Shown piece by piece: positions 24,029-33,478 of a stretch of 64,000 nt of DNA. How positions within the stretch are numbered: the first letter of the stretch is position 1; each line of letters starts with the position of its first letter. Under the pieces are notes generated by a model. The model saw only the letters and a list, made by a program, of their open reading frames with translations, was not told the DNA's origin and did no database searches. Made by a program: the position numbers and the translations under genes. This stretch comes from JAGPUQ01 sp036677085 (GTDB lineage: Bacteria > Pseudomonadota > Gammaproteobacteria > Pseudomonadales > Porticoccaceae): assembly GCA_036677085.1 (NCBI GenBank), contig JAKFFI010000077.1, positions 1 through 64,000 on the forward strand. Reading direction: 5' to 3'.

Positions 24029-25276
24029 TCAGCGCGAGCGCAATTCGTAGGCAGTCAGGTTGCCGCTGTTATCGAGCACATAGAGGCGCTCGCCATCGCT
24101 CGCCAGCGACGTGCTCACGCCGTCACTATCGACCTTGACGCGACCGACGATACGGCCGTCAACCTGCGACAGCAGATGCAGGTAGCCCTCGACATCCGCC
24201 ACCGCCACCACGTCACCTATCGCCTGCGGCGCGCTCAGATTGCGCAGCCGAAGGTCGCGGTTGACCCACAGCTCCTGGCCTCCGGTAGCGCGCAGTGCGA
24301 TCACCTGATCCTCGGCACCCACGATATAGACCTGGTTGGTGCCGAGCGACGGAGCGCGATGACTCGACGCATCCCGCGCCCAGAGTTCGCGTCCGGTACC
24401 GCGGCTGTAGGCCGCGACCCGGCCCTGGTAGCTGACGGCGTACAGGATGTCGCCACCCAGCACCGGGGTATTCACATCCACCATGCGTTCGAGTTCCGTG
24501 CGTCCGCTCGGCATGGCGACTCGGGCCTCCCACGCGACGGTACCGTTGGCGGCGTCAAACGCCACCAACTTGCCATTGGCGAAGCCGACGACCGCCAGAC
24601 TCTCCGTCATCACCGGTGCCGCTGTGGCGCGCAGGGTGAGCAGCGGGCGATCACCTTCGAACGACCAGAGCTGCTTGCCGGTCTGCACCGAAAATCCGAA
24701 CACCTTGGCGTCTTGCGTCGCCACGACCACCACGTCGGCGTTGGCCGCCGCCGCTGCGAGCATCTCGCTGGACAATGCCACGCGCCAGACTTCTTCACCG
24801 CTGCCCGCCTGCAGGGCAATCAGATCACCTTCTACACCGCCCACCAGCACCAGGCCGCCGCCCACCCCGACACCGCCGGTCAGCGTCATGTCGAGATCGG
24901 TACGCCAGCGGCGCTCGCCCTCGGCGGCATCTACCGCCATCACCGCGCCATCGCGGCTTGCGGCATAGACCACGCCATCGACAACCACTGGCACCAGGGT
25001 AGCGTCCTGGGGTTCCTGTCCCTCGCCAACCCCAAGGCGCCATACGCGCTTGAGATCGACGCTGGCCTCGATTTTTTTCAGATCATTCGGCTCGCCTGCC
25101 TCCTTGTCCTTTTTTTTCTGCTTTTTTTTCTGTGCGTCGGTGAGTTCCTGGGAGTCGTCGGCTGCGGCGGTATCCGCTGCCACGGGCTCCGCCATATCCT
25201 TTTTGCCCCAGAATTTCAGACTGCCGCAACCGGACAGGAAGAGTGCCAGCGCCAAAGCTACGAATATCGGCTTCAC
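24029..25276 (-). CDS. bamB: Outer membrane assembly lipoprotein BamB
   Basis: BamB is the beta-propeller lipoprotein of the BAM complex that inserts outer-membrane proteins. The 415-aa protein starts with a lipoprotein signal (FLSGC, Cys17) and then has a run of PQQ-like blades (for example DGAVMAVDAAEGERRWRTD and DAANGTVAWE). Between the lipid anchor and the propeller lies an unusual lysine-rich linker, KKKQKKKDK, encoded by two A8 runs. The ATG overlaps the yfgM stop (ATGA), so the two are coupled. Confidence 0.95.
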   Translation of the reverse strand: MKPIFVALALALFLSGCGSLKFWGKKDMAEPVAADTAAADDSQELTDAQKKKQKKKDKEAGEPNDLKKIEASVDLKRVWRLGVGEGQEPQDATLVPVVVDGVVYAASRDGAVMAVDAAEGERRWRTDLDMTLTGGVGVGGGLVLVGGVEGDLIALQAGSGEEVWRVALSSEMLAAAAANADVVVVATQDAKVFGFSVQTGKQLWSFEGDRPLLTLRATAAPVMTESLAVVGFANGKLVAFDAANGTVAWEARVAMPSGRTELERMVDVNTPVLGGDILYAVSYQGRVAAYSRGTGRELWARDASSHRAPSLGTNQVYIVGAEDQVIALRATGGQELWVNRDLRLRNLSAPQAIGDVVAVADVEGYLHLLSQVDGRIVGRVKVDSDGVSTSLASDGERLYVLDNSGNLTAYELRSR

Positions 25277-25959
25277 TGCGTCGCCTCCTGGGCTTCGCCC
25301 TGCACGGGTTGCACCTGATTGAGTTTGATTTCAAGCAGCGATTTCAACAGTCCATCACGGCCGTCGAGGCGCGCCAGCGCCGTTTGGTAGTCAGCCCGCG
25401 CGGCGTCGGTTTCACCGCGCAGAAAGCGGATATCGCCCCGCGCTTCCGCAAATGCCCCAGTCATGGCATCGGGCACCTGGGCATCCGCCAGGGACAGGGC
25501 TTCATCGTATTTTTCCTGCGCGGTAAGCACCCGTACCAGGCGCAGTTGCGCGATCCGGGCGAGCTCCTTGTCATGGCTGTCCTGCGTGATCGCCCGCAAT
25601 TCCGTCGCGGCGGTATCCAGATCGTTCCGCGCGACCGCGAGTCGCGCGAGCAACAACCCCGCGAGCCTGGCGTACTGGGTACGACCGTAATCCGTCTTGA
25701 GCTTCTGCGCCGTTGCCACCAGGGCGTCGAGACGCTCGGGATCCATATCCTGGAGGGGCGCACTGGCGACCCCGGCCATCATCTCCTCGTAAACCAGGGA
25801 TGCGGCTTCTGCCGTGCGCGCCTGCGCCCCCTGCCACTGTTGCCAGCCGAACCAGCCGCCCACGACCAGCGCCACCGCGAGTGCGACCGGCGCCCCGTAT
25901 TGTTTCCACCAGCGCCGCAGCGCATCCAGTTGTTCCTGATCGGCGTGATAATCGGCCAT
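25273..25959 (-). CDS. yfgM: YfgM-family TPR membrane protein
   Basis: YfgM is an inner-membrane protein with a periplasmic TPR domain that works near the SecYEG translocon and PpiD. The 228-aa protein has the conserved start YHADQEQLDALRRWWKQYG, one membrane segment at about 24-43 and helical repeats thereafter. Genes hisS upstream and bamB downstream (4-base overlap) are its usual neighbours. Confidence 0.92.
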   Translation of the reverse strand: MADYHADQEQLDALRRWWKQYGAPVALAVALVVGGWFGWQQWQGAQARTAEAASLVYEEMMAGVASAPLQDMDPERLDALVATAQKLKTDYGRTQYARLAGLLLARLAVARNDLDTAATELRAITQDSHDKELARIAQLRLVRVLTAQEKYDEALSLADAQVPDAMTGAFAEARGDIRFLRGETDAARADYQTALARLDGRDGLLKSLLEIKLNQVQPVQGEAQEATQ

Positions 25960-25996
25960 GGTCTGCTCTTGGTTCGGTTAATGTTCAGCTGGAAAT

Positions 25997-27268
25997 TCAG
26001 GCTGGTGGGCGCTGGCATTCCCGCCGCAACAGCGCGATCAACGCATCCACGGCCAGCGATTCCTGGGGTAGATCCCGACGCAGATACTTGAGGGTAATGC
26101 GCTCACTCGCCACTTCATCCTCGCCCAGGATCAGCGCGAACGCAGCACCGCTGCGATCGGCTCGTTTCATCTGGCTTTTCAGACTACCGCCGCCGCAATG
26201 GCTCTGGAGACGCAGTTGCGGCACCGCGTCCCGCAGCTGCTCGGCGATCTGGAGCGCTTCAACACCGACGGCGCCCGCGACCACGAAATATGCATCCAGT
26301 GGGTCGGTACCCGGCGCAACGCCCGCCGCCGCCAGCAGCAAAACCAGACGCTCAAGGCCGATACCAAAGCCGATGGCGGGGGTGGGTTCGCCGCCGAGCT
26401 GCTCGACCAGGCCGTCGTAGCGACCGCCGGCACAGGCCGTGGCCTGGGCACCGAGCCGGTCGCTGACCCACTCGAACACCGTCTTGCCGTAGTAATCGAG
26501 GCCGCGTACCAGGCGATGATTGACGCTGTAGCGGATGCCTGCCGCCTCCAGCAGTTGGCACAGGCCGGCAAAATGGTCGCGGGACTCGGCATCCAGGTAA
26601 TCCGCCAACACCGGCGCATCGCCAAGAATCTCCCGGGTGCGCGCTACCTTGCTGTCGAGAATACGCAGCGGATTGGTGTCGAGCCGGCGCTGACTGTCAT
26701 CATCGAGTTCGCTCCGGTAGCGCTCCAGATAGGCTACCAGCGCCGCGCGATAGGCCGCGCGGGAAGCACCGCTACCCAGCGAATTGATCTGCAATTCCAG
26801 ATGTTCGCGAATCCCCAGGCGCCGCCACAGGCGCTCGGTCATCGCCAGCATTTCCGCGTCGATATCCGGGCCCGGCAGTCCGAACACTTCGGCGCCGACC
26901 TGGTGGAACTGGCGCAAGCGGCCTTTCTGGGGCCGCTCGTGGCGGAACATGGGACCGCGATACCAGAGTCGCTGCACCTGGTTGCGCAGCAAGCCGTGCT
27001 GGGCGCAGGCGCGCGCGCAACCGGCGGTGCCCTCCGGCCGCAGTGTCACACTGTCGCCGTTGCGGTCGATGAAGCTGTACATTTCCTTTTCGACGATGTC
27101 GGTGACTTCGCCGATGGAGCGCTGGAACAGCTCGGTACTCTCCAGCAGCGGAAAACGGATTTCCTGATAGCCATAACCGGCCAGAAGCTCGGCCAGGGTC
27201 GCTTCGAGGTGCTGCCAGACGGGCGTCTCGCCGGGCAAAATGTCGTTCATCCCGCGCAGGGACTGCAT
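25997..27268 (-). CDS. hisS: Histidyl-tRNA synthetase
   Basis: Class II synthetase that charges tRNA-His. The 423-aa protein has motif 2 with RPEGTAGCAR and FRHERPQKGRLRQFHQ, the histidine motif RGLDYYGKTVFEWV near 262, and motif 3 GFGIGLERL. The C-terminal anticodon-binding domain follows. ATG 27268 (MQSLRGMNDILP) is the family start; longer frames upstream run into ispG. Located 26 bases after ispG. Confidence 0.97.
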   Translation of the reverse strand: MQSLRGMNDILPGETPVWQHLEATLAELLAGYGYQEIRFPLLESTELFQRSIGEVTDIVEKEMYSFIDRNGDSVTLRPEGTAGCARACAQHGLLRNQVQRLWYRGPMFRHERPQKGRLRQFHQVGAEVFGLPGPDIDAEMLAMTERLWRRLGIREHLELQINSLGSGASRAAYRAALVAYLERYRSELDDDSQRRLDTNPLRILDSKVARTREILGDAPVLADYLDAESRDHFAGLCQLLEAAGIRYSVNHRLVRGLDYYGKTVFEWVSDRLGAQATACAGGRYDGLVEQLGGEPTPAIGFGIGLERLVLLLAAAGVAPGTDPLDAYFVVAGAVGVEALQIAEQLRDAVPQLRLQSHCGGGSLKSQMKRADRSGAAFALILGEDEVASERITLKYLRRDLPQESLAVDALIALLRRECQRPPA

Positions 27269-27294
27269 CGCGTTCAAAAGAAGGGTACCTGGGT

Positions 27295-28407
27295 TCAACC
27301 GCGGGCGATGATGGACGCATCCCGCTCGGCGCGCGCGCGGATTGTAGCGCGAATGTGCTGTTCGAGCTGATCGACGAGGTCGGTCTTGTCGAGTTTTTGC
27401 AGGACCTTGCCATGGGCATACAGCAGATGCCTGGGCGTGCCGCCGGTCAGGCCGATATCGGCCACGCGCGCCTCCCCCGGACCATTGACGATGCAGCCGA
27501 TGACGGCGACATCCAGGGGTTCGGTGATGTCTTCCAGTCGCTGTTCGAGCGCATTCACGGTACTGATGACATCGAAATTCTGCCGCGAGCAACTCGGACA
27601 GGCGATCAGGTTGATGCCCTTGGTGCGCAGCCGCAGGCTTTTCAGCAGATCCCAGCCGACTTTCACCTCTTCCACCGGATCGGCAGCGAGCGAAATGCGC
27701 AGGGTATCGCCGATGCCGTCGAGCAAGAGCGCGCCGAGCCCGACCGCCGACTTCACGGTCCCCGAGCGCAGACCGCCGGCCTCGGTGATACCCAGGTGCA
27801 GGGGGTTGTCGATCTGGCTGGCGATCTCGCGGTAGGCCGCCACCGCCATGAACAGGTCGGACGCCTTGAGGCTCACCTTGAAGTTGTGAAAATCGAGACG
27901 ATCCAGAATATCGATGTGGCGCAGCGCGGACTCCACCAATGCCGCCGGCGTCGGCTCACCGTACTTCAGTTGCAGATCCTTTTCGAGCGAACCCGCATTG
28001 ACGCCGATACGAATCGGAATGCCCAGATCACGCGCCTTGCGCACCAGCTCCCGCACCCGCTCCTCGCGACCGATATTGCCGGGATTGATGCGCAGGCAGT
28101 CGACCCCCAGATCCAGTACGCGCATGGCGATCCGGTAATCGAAGTGAATATCCGCGACCAGCGGAACATCCACCTGGCGGCGAATGGCACCGAAGGCTTC
28201 GGCAGCCTCCAGCGACGGCACCGACACCCGCACGATATCGGCCCCGGCCCGCTGAATGGCGTTGATCTGCGCAACCGTGGCAAACACGTCCGTGGTTTCG
28301 GTGTTGGTCATGCTCTGCACGGAAATTGGCGCATCGCCCCCGACCGGAACTTTCCCCACCAGAATCCGCCGGGTGCGCCGGCGCGTTATCGGGCTTTCAC
28401 GGTCCAT
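27295..28407 (-). CDS. ispG: 4-hydroxy-3-methylbut-2-enyl diphosphate synthase (flavodoxin)
   Basis: IspG (GcpE) is the penultimate enzyme of the MEP isoprenoid pathway and holds a 4Fe-4S cluster. The 370-aa protein starts with a TIM-barrel part (VGGDAPISVQSMTNT) and ends with the cluster domain, where ACPSCSRQNFD and GCIVNGPGEA supply three cysteines and a glutamate. Length and order are normal. The ATG at 28407 is 5 bases after the rodZ stop. Confidence 0.97.
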   Translation of the reverse strand: MDRESPITRRRTRRILVGKVPVGGDAPISVQSMTNTETTDVFATVAQINAIQRAGADIVRVSVPSLEAAEAFGAIRRQVDVPLVADIHFDYRIAMRVLDLGVDCLRINPGNIGREERVRELVRKARDLGIPIRIGVNAGSLEKDLQLKYGEPTPAALVESALRHIDILDRLDFHNFKVSLKASDLFMAVAAYREIASQIDNPLHLGITEAGGLRSGTVKSAVGLGALLLDGIGDTLRISLAADPVEEVKVGWDLLKSLRLRTKGINLIACPSCSRQNFDVISTVNALEQRLEDITEPLDVAVIGCIVNGPGEARVADIGLTGGTPRHLLYAHGKVLQKLDKTDLVDQLEQHIRATIRARAERDASIIARG

Positions 28408-28412
28408 CGCGC

Positions 28413-28787
28413 TCACCGGAACACCAGCAGGAGTGCCGCGCCCAGGATGAGGATCAGCCCCGCGGCCACGCCGCCGCCCAGCAGCCAAGGGTACGACAAG
28501 CGTCCCGACACTCGCCCCTTGCGACCGGCAAAGCTCGCGCTTTCATCGCGACGCGTGCCGTAATGGGCATCGAAATCATCGACCAGCGGCTGCGCGGCAA
28601 TGCCCAATAACCGCGCATAGCGTCGCACATAGCCCCGCACATAAACCGCTTCAGGCAGCCTGGCGTAGTCGTCGGCTTCGAGCGCCGCAAGGGCACGCAC
28701 AGGTATGCCGCTTCCTTCCGCAATCTCCTCCAGGGTCATGCCGCGCTCGGTACGCGCCATCCGCAACCGGAACCCGGGCAGCGACAA
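28413..28787 (-). CDS. rodZ: Short RodZ-like helix-turn-helix membrane protein
   Basis: RodZ links MreB to the wall-elongation machinery. The protein shows the Cro-like helix-turn-helix (GMTLEEIAEGSGIPVRALAAL), YVRGYVRRYARLLG, and one membrane segment near the end (LLGGGVAAGLILILGAALLL). At about 124 residues it lacks the large periplasmic domain of E. coli RodZ, stopping two residues after the membrane segment. The start is uncertain: TTG 28787 gives the usual residues before the HTH, while ATG 28760 would cut into it. Lies between pilW and ispG as usual. Confidence 0.85.
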   Translation of the reverse strand: MSLPGFRLRMARTERGMTLEEIAEGSGIPVRALAALEADDYARLPEAVYVRGYVRRYARLLGIAAQPLVDDFDAHYGTRRDESASFAGRKGRVSGRLSYPWLLGGGVAAGLILILGAALLLVFR

Positions 28788-28800
28788 CGCAGCGTCAGTG

Positions 28801-29631
28801 TCACTGGAACTGGGACTGGCCACGGTCCTGAACCCATTTTTGGTAGGCGATGGCTTCGCGGGAATAGGGGAACAGGTTGCGCAGCGCCATGCCCTTGCTG
28901 GCGACGCCATCGGCGTTGCCGAAGGCGTCCTCCAGCCGCACCGCCAGCCACAGACTGCGGGCGGAAGGTTGCGCCAACTGCGCGTGGCGATCCAGATACC
29001 GTTTCGCTTCGGGAAAGTCGCCCCGCTCAAAATACATGTTGGCCAGCTCCAGATAGGGTCCGGGCAGCTCTTTGTCCAATGCCAAGGCGCGCTCCCAGGC
29101 GTCCGTGGCTTCACGGGTCTTGCCGAGTTTCGAGGCAACCGCTCCCAGGCTGAGGAACACCTGCGGCCGGAGCTGATAATTCACGTCGCGGGAGGCCAGA
29201 TCGAACTGTACGAAAGCTTCGTCGAACCGCTTCTGGGTAGCGAGAAAAACGGCGTAGTTGTTGCGCGCCTGGGTAAAGTCGCGGTCGTAGGAAAGTGCTT
29301 TCTTGAAATACTCCTCGGCGCGCGCGCTATCGCGTTCGAGTTGATAGAGCAACGCCATGCCGTTATTGGCGCCCGGTGAGCGGCTGTCTATTTCGAGGGC
29401 GCGCAGCAGATTGAGGCGCGCCTGGTCACGGTTGTTCTGACCGATATAGCCCAGACCCAGCTCGATATAACTGCCGAGGGCGTCCTGACGCTTCTCCGCG
29501 TCGGTTTTCTCACCGGAAGACGAAGATGTCAGGGTTTGGCTGCTCGTGGTGGTGGTGGTGGTGGAACATCCGCACGCCAGCAGCACAGTAGCGATTGCGG
29601 CGACCAGCCCCGCGCGCCCAGCATTACCCAT
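28801..29631 (-). CDS. pilW: Type IV pilus biogenesis lipoprotein PilW/PilF
   Basis: This TPR lipoprotein helps the secretin PilQ assemble in the outer membrane. The 276-aa protein starts with a signal and lipobox VLLACGC, then a Thr/Ser-rich linker with six consecutive threonines coded by a run of ACC/ACG codons, then TPR helices from about residue 45 (GSYIELGLGYIGQNNRDQAR). It lies between rlmN and rodZ, its normal place. FimX at 55505 is another type IV pilus gene in this window. Confidence 0.93.
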   Translation of the reverse strand: MGNAGRAGLVAAIATVLLACGCSTTTTTTSSQTLTSSSSGEKTDAEKRQDALGSYIELGLGYIGQNNRDQARLNLLRALEIDSRSPGANNGMALLYQLERDSARAEEYFKKALSYDRDFTQARNNYAVFLATQKRFDEAFVQFDLASRDVNYQLRPQVFLSLGAVASKLGKTREATDAWERALALDKELPGPYLELANMYFERGDFPEAKRYLDRHAQLAQPSARSLWLAVRLEDAFGNADGVASKGMALRNLFPYSREAIAYQKWVQDRGQSQFQ

Positions 29632-30751
29632 TGACGATCCTCACGATCTGCTCGTCTCCCATGTCGCGCCGGCGGTGGCGTTCACTGCGCCGGGTGCGGT
29701 CATTGACGTCACCGGCAAGCTGGCCGCACGCGGCCGCGATGTCATCGCCGCGCGTGGCCCGCACCGTCACAGTGTAACCCTGGGCGGCAAGGATTGCCTG
29801 AAACCGGGCGACGGCCGCGGGCATGACGCGCCGATACCGGGTGCCGGGAAATGGGTTGAAGGGAATCAAATTGATCTTGCAGGGCGTATCGCGCAGCAGG
29901 TCACCCAGCTCGCGCGCCAGCTCGACGCTGTCGTTGACACCATCCATCAGGGTGTATTCCACGGTGATGCGGCGCCGGGTGTCCGGCAACTTGCGCAGAT
30001 AACCCCGCGCGGACTCGAGCAGGCTGGCGATGGGATATTTGCGATTGATCGGCACCAGCTCGTTGCGCAAAGCGTCGTTGGGCGCGTGCAGGGAGATGGC
30101 CAGGGAGACATCGGTGACATCGCCCAGCCGGTCGAGCATCGGCACCACGCCGGCGGTGCTCAGGGTCACGCGGCGCTTGGACAGTCCGTAGGCATTGTCG
30201 TCCATCATGAGGTTCATGGCAGCGACGACATTGTCGAAGTTGAGCAGGGGCTCGCCCATGCCCATCATCACGGTGTTGGTGACGCGGCGTTCGGAGTGCC
30301 CGATAAAATTGCCGAACGTCTGGTTGGCAATCCACAGCTGGCCGATGATTTCGGCGGCGGTGAGATCGCGGTTGAAGCCCTGCTTGCCGGTGGCGCAGAA
30401 ACTACAGTCCAGCGCGCAACCGATCTGGGAGGAAATACAGAGGGTGCCGCGACCGCGCTCGGGGATATAGACGGTCTCGATGCAATCGCCGCCATCGGTG
30501 CGCACCAGCCACTTGCAGGTGCCGTCGGCGGCATCTTCCTGCCGCACCACCTCGGGGGGGCGTACTTCGGCGATCTGGGCGAGCTTTTCCCGCAAGGGCC
30601 GCGCGAGGTCCGTCATCGCCGCGAAATCGGTCGCGCCGCGCTGGTGGATCCATTTCAGAACCTGAACGCTGCGAAAGCGACGTTCGCCGACCGCCTCGAA
30701 AAAATCCCCCAGCGCACCGGCGGTCAACCCGAGCAAATTGGTCCGACTCAC
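29624..30751 (-). CDS. rlmN: Dual-specificity rRNA/tRNA methyltransferase RlmN
   Basis: Radical SAM enzyme that methylates C2 of A2503 in 23S rRNA and A37 in some tRNAs. The 375-aa protein has the cluster motif CALDCSFCATG, then NVVMMGMGEPLLN-like text (TVMMGMGEPLLNF) and the C-terminal region with VRATRGDDIAAACGQL, in which the Cys is the methyl-carrier cysteine. GTG 30751 follows a ggagg; an in-frame GTG at 30769 is also possible. It overlaps the pilW start by 8 bases. Confidence 0.96.
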   Translation of the reverse strand: MSRTNLLGLTAGALGDFFEAVGERRFRSVQVLKWIHQRGATDFAAMTDLARPLREKLAQIAEVRPPEVVRQEDAADGTCKWLVRTDGGDCIETVYIPERGRGTLCISSQIGCALDCSFCATGKQGFNRDLTAAEIIGQLWIANQTFGNFIGHSERRVTNTVMMGMGEPLLNFDNVVAAMNLMMDDNAYGLSKRRVTLSTAGVVPMLDRLGDVTDVSLAISLHAPNDALRNELVPINRKYPIASLLESARGYLRKLPDTRRRITVEYTLMDGVNDSVELARELGDLLRDTPCKINLIPFNPFPGTRYRRVMPAAVARFQAILAAQGYTVTVRATRGDDIAAACGQLAGDVNDRTRRSERHRRRDMGDEQIVRIVNG

Positions 30752-30776
30752 CCCGCCTCCCGGAGTCACTCCGCGC

Positions 30777-31202
30777 TCAGCGCGCGCAGATCTCCCCGCC
30801 CGTGAAAAAATACGCGATTTCGCGCTCGGCTGAGGTCGGCGAGTCCGAACCATGCACAGCGTTGGCATCGATGGATTCGGCGAAATCGGCACGAATGGTG
30901 CCCGCAGCCGCCTCGCGTGGATTGGTGGCGCCCATCAGCTCACGATTCTGCGCAATGGCGTCGCGTCCTTCCAGCACCTGCACCACCACCGGACCCGAAG
31001 TCATGAAAGCGACCAGGTCGCCAAAAAAAGGGCGCTCGCGATGTTCCGCATAAAACCCTTCGGCCTGCTCCCGGGACAGCCGCAGCATCTTGGCGGCGAC
31101 CACGCGCAGCCCGGCACGCTCAAAACGCCCCACGATCTCACCGATTACGTTCTTGGCCACTGCGTCGGGCTTGATGATGGAGAGAGTGCGCTCGGTCGAC
31201 AT
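30777..31202 (-). CDS. ndk: Nucleoside diphosphate kinase
   Basis: Ndk balances NTP pools by phosphate transfer through a catalytic histidine, here in NAVHGSDS. The 141-aa protein shows ERTLSIIKPDAVAKN at the start and ATNPREAAAGTIRADF. The ATG at 31202 matches the E. coli N-terminus; an in-frame ATG two codons upstream (31208) is closer to ggag and cannot be excluded. First gene of the conserved block that runs down to der. Confidence 0.98.
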   Translation of the reverse strand: MSTERTLSIIKPDAVAKNVIGEIVGRFERAGLRVVAAKMLRLSREQAEGFYAEHRERPFFGDLVAFMTSGPVVVQVLEGRDAIAQNRELMGATNPREAAAGTIRADFAESIDANAVHGSDSPTSAEREIAYFFTGGEICAR

Positions 31203-31307
31203 CAACATGGACTCCGGTAGGTAGGAATCGCGCCCCGTGGCGCAACCCCGGTGGAAGGGGCCGGGATTTTACTCTTCCCCTACCGGCCGGCACAAGGAAT
31301 TACCGGC

Positions 31308-33101
31308 TCAGGCGGCCGCGCCCAGCAGTTGCCGAAACCGGTCCACGGGCACCGGCATGCTGTAGAGCGCGCCCTGGTAGGAATCGCAGCCGATCTGGCG
31401 CAACAGATCCAGCGCCGCGGCATCCTCGACGCCCTCGGCAATGACCCGCAGGCCGTACTGCCGGGACACCGCGAGCATCGCCTCGACGATGCCGCGCGCG
31501 TCGGGATCGCGGTGCAGGTTGCGGATGAATTCGCGGTCGATCTTCAGCCAATCGAAGGGCAGGCGGCGCAGGGCAATCATGGACGAATAACCGACGCCGA
31601 AATCATCCACGGCAAAATGGGCGCCGAGGGACTTGATCGCCATCATCTTGGCGATGGCGCCGTCCACATCCTCCATGGCCAGGGTTTCGGTAATCTCGAA
31701 GTTGATCAGAGATGGACTGATGTCGTAACTGCGCAGGCTGTGCTCAATGACTTCCAGCAGCCGGGGATCGCGAAACTGGCGCCGGCTGATATTGATGCCG
31801 AGATGCATGTCCTCACGCCAGATACCGGCTTCGATAAAGCCGCGCAGACTTTCGCAGGCGGTGCGAATCACCCAGTGCCCCACGTCCACGATCAACCCCG
31901 AGGCTTCGAGCAGCGGAATGAATTCGGCGGGCATGCTGGTGACGCGGTCGCTGTTCACCCACCGCAGCAGCACTTCGCCACCCACCATGCGGCCGTCGTT
32001 GACATCGATCAGCGGCTGTACGAAGAGCGCAAATTCCTGATTATCGACGGCCTTGCGCAGGCGCGTGTTGAGCGACACCTGGCGCTGCGCCTTGGCGGCA
32101 ATGCCCCGATCAAAGAACGCGCAACTATTGCGCCCCTTGCGTTTGGCCTCGTACATGGCGGTGTCGGCGTACTGCAGCGCCCGCTCGGGATCCAGCGTCG
32201 CGTCGCTGATGAGCGAAATACCGACACTCGCGGTCAGGACGAATTCATTGCCTTCATGAAAATTCGGCATCGAAATGCGCTCCCGCACGGCGTCTGCCAG
32301 CAATCGTGCTCGGGCAGCGGCCTCGGTAACGATCTCCCCGATCTCGGGTATGAAAAGGACGAACTCGTCGCCCGCCTGGCGCGCCAGAAACACGCCCGGC
32401 GTGGCCGTCAGCGAATCGGCGAATTGCGCGAGCAGACGTGCCACCTTGACCAGAATCTGGTCACCCACATCGTGGCCCCAGGAATCATTGATGTCCTTGA
32501 AATGGTCGAGATCGATCAGCATCAGGGCGGCACAGCCGGTGGGCCCGGACCGCAGCGCTCGCAAGTGCTCGACCATCGCGAGCCGGGTGGGCAGGCTTGT
32601 CAACCCGTCGCGATAGGCCGCACTGCCTGACCAGTCGGTGCCACCGAGCTTGCGCAGCACCGCGTCGCGGGAAGGCAACTGCCGAGGTAACGCCGCCACG
32701 CCAGTCTTCCCGCACAAGGGTTCGGCCCAGGCGGGAGCGTCAACCTGGATCGGGGTCTGGACAGACAGGGTCACCACCAGCTCATGCGGGCGATCCGGTA
32801 GAGGAGCACCCAGATCGATCCGCAAATGCTGCACCCCGCCCCCGGCGCGCAGTACCCAGGGGATACAGCCCAGCCCGCCGGCCGTGGCGGTGACGAGCCG
32901 CTCCTTGAACGCCGCCAGGGCGACGGGCTCGGCCGGCTCACTGCTATCGAGGGCAGTCCCGATCAGTCGCCACTGCGCGCAGCCAAGCAGCCTGTGCGCC
33001 GTGGGATTGGCATGGACACATACACCGTGGACGAAGAACAGCACCCCGAACGGGGCGTTGTCGACAATCCTTCGATACGCATCGGTCCCCATATCGCTCA
33101 C
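31308..33101 (-). CDS. PAS-GGDEF-EAL cyclic-di-GMP protein
   Basis: A 597-aa cytoplasmic protein with a PAS domain (about 8-115), a GGDEF domain with the variant RQAGDEF (243-247) and an EAL domain with GGEVLLRW (376-378), VDDFGVGYSS and AEGVEDAAAL. The first Gly of GGDEF is Ala, a change still found in active cyclases; no RxxD inhibitory site is seen at its usual place. EVL for EAL keeps the metal-binding Glu, so phosphodiesterase activity is plausible. Such proteins make or break c-di-GMP to control motility and surface life. The interval 33102-33478 (377 bases) holds no recognisable gene and probably contains its promoter. Confidence 0.9.
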   Translation of the reverse strand: MSDMGTDAYRRIVDNAPFGVLFFVHGVCVHANPTAHRLLGCAQWRLIGTALDSSEPAEPVALAAFKERLVTATAGGLGCIPWVLRAGGGVQHLRIDLGAPLPDRPHELVVTLSVQTPIQVDAPAWAEPLCGKTGVAALPRQLPSRDAVLRKLGGTDWSGSAAYRDGLTSLPTRLAMVEHLRALRSGPTGCAALMLIDLDHFKDINDSWGHDVGDQILVKVARLLAQFADSLTATPGVFLARQAGDEFVLFIPEIGEIVTEAAARARLLADAVRERISMPNFHEGNEFVLTASVGISLISDATLDPERALQYADTAMYEAKRKGRNSCAFFDRGIAAKAQRQVSLNTRLRKAVDNQEFALFVQPLIDVNDGRMVGGEVLLRWVNSDRVTSMPAEFIPLLEASGLIVDVGHWVIRTACESLRGFIEAGIWREDMHLGINISRRQFRDPRLLEVIEHSLRSYDISPSLINFEITETLAMEDVDGAIAKMMAIKSLGAHFAVDDFGVGYSSMIALRRLPFDWLKIDREFIRNLHRDPDARGIVEAMLAVSRQYGLRVIAEGVEDAAALDLLRQIGCDSYQGALYSMPVPVDRFRQLLGAAA

Positions 33102-33478
33102 GGGTGCGGTTTCGAACGGAGCGGAACTGAGACCACAATGCTGCGCTCCGGAAACCCGTCACCACAGCCCCGCTGCCAGGCGAGAACGGCGGCGGCCCTC
33201 ATGTTCGCTCCTTCGCAAGGTCCATGGCGAGTGCGTCGCCCCCACAGTATTGCTCCGGGGGAAACTCCTCGACCGGTGCCGCGGAGTATAACGTCATACG
33301 CGCAATTGCCGCTGCCTATGTCGACTCTGGCCGGCCCTTACCAAGCGACCCTTTGTGGCGGCGGCTGAAAACAACGCGCGCTCTGCCTTACGCCGAGGCA
33401 TGAGCCATCGCCGCCAAACATGTCTGGGGCAGGCCTGCGGCGGTAGCCAGGAAAATACCTGGATGGCGCCGTGCCGGC

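Noticed and set aside
22564..24138. A 524-codon plus-strand frame
   Set aside because: Antisense to der, which has all GTPase motifs.
29547..29564. Six TGG repeats as a possible phase-variation tract in pilW
   Set aside because: The unit is three bases long, so length changes only add or remove threonines in a linker and would not switch the gene off.
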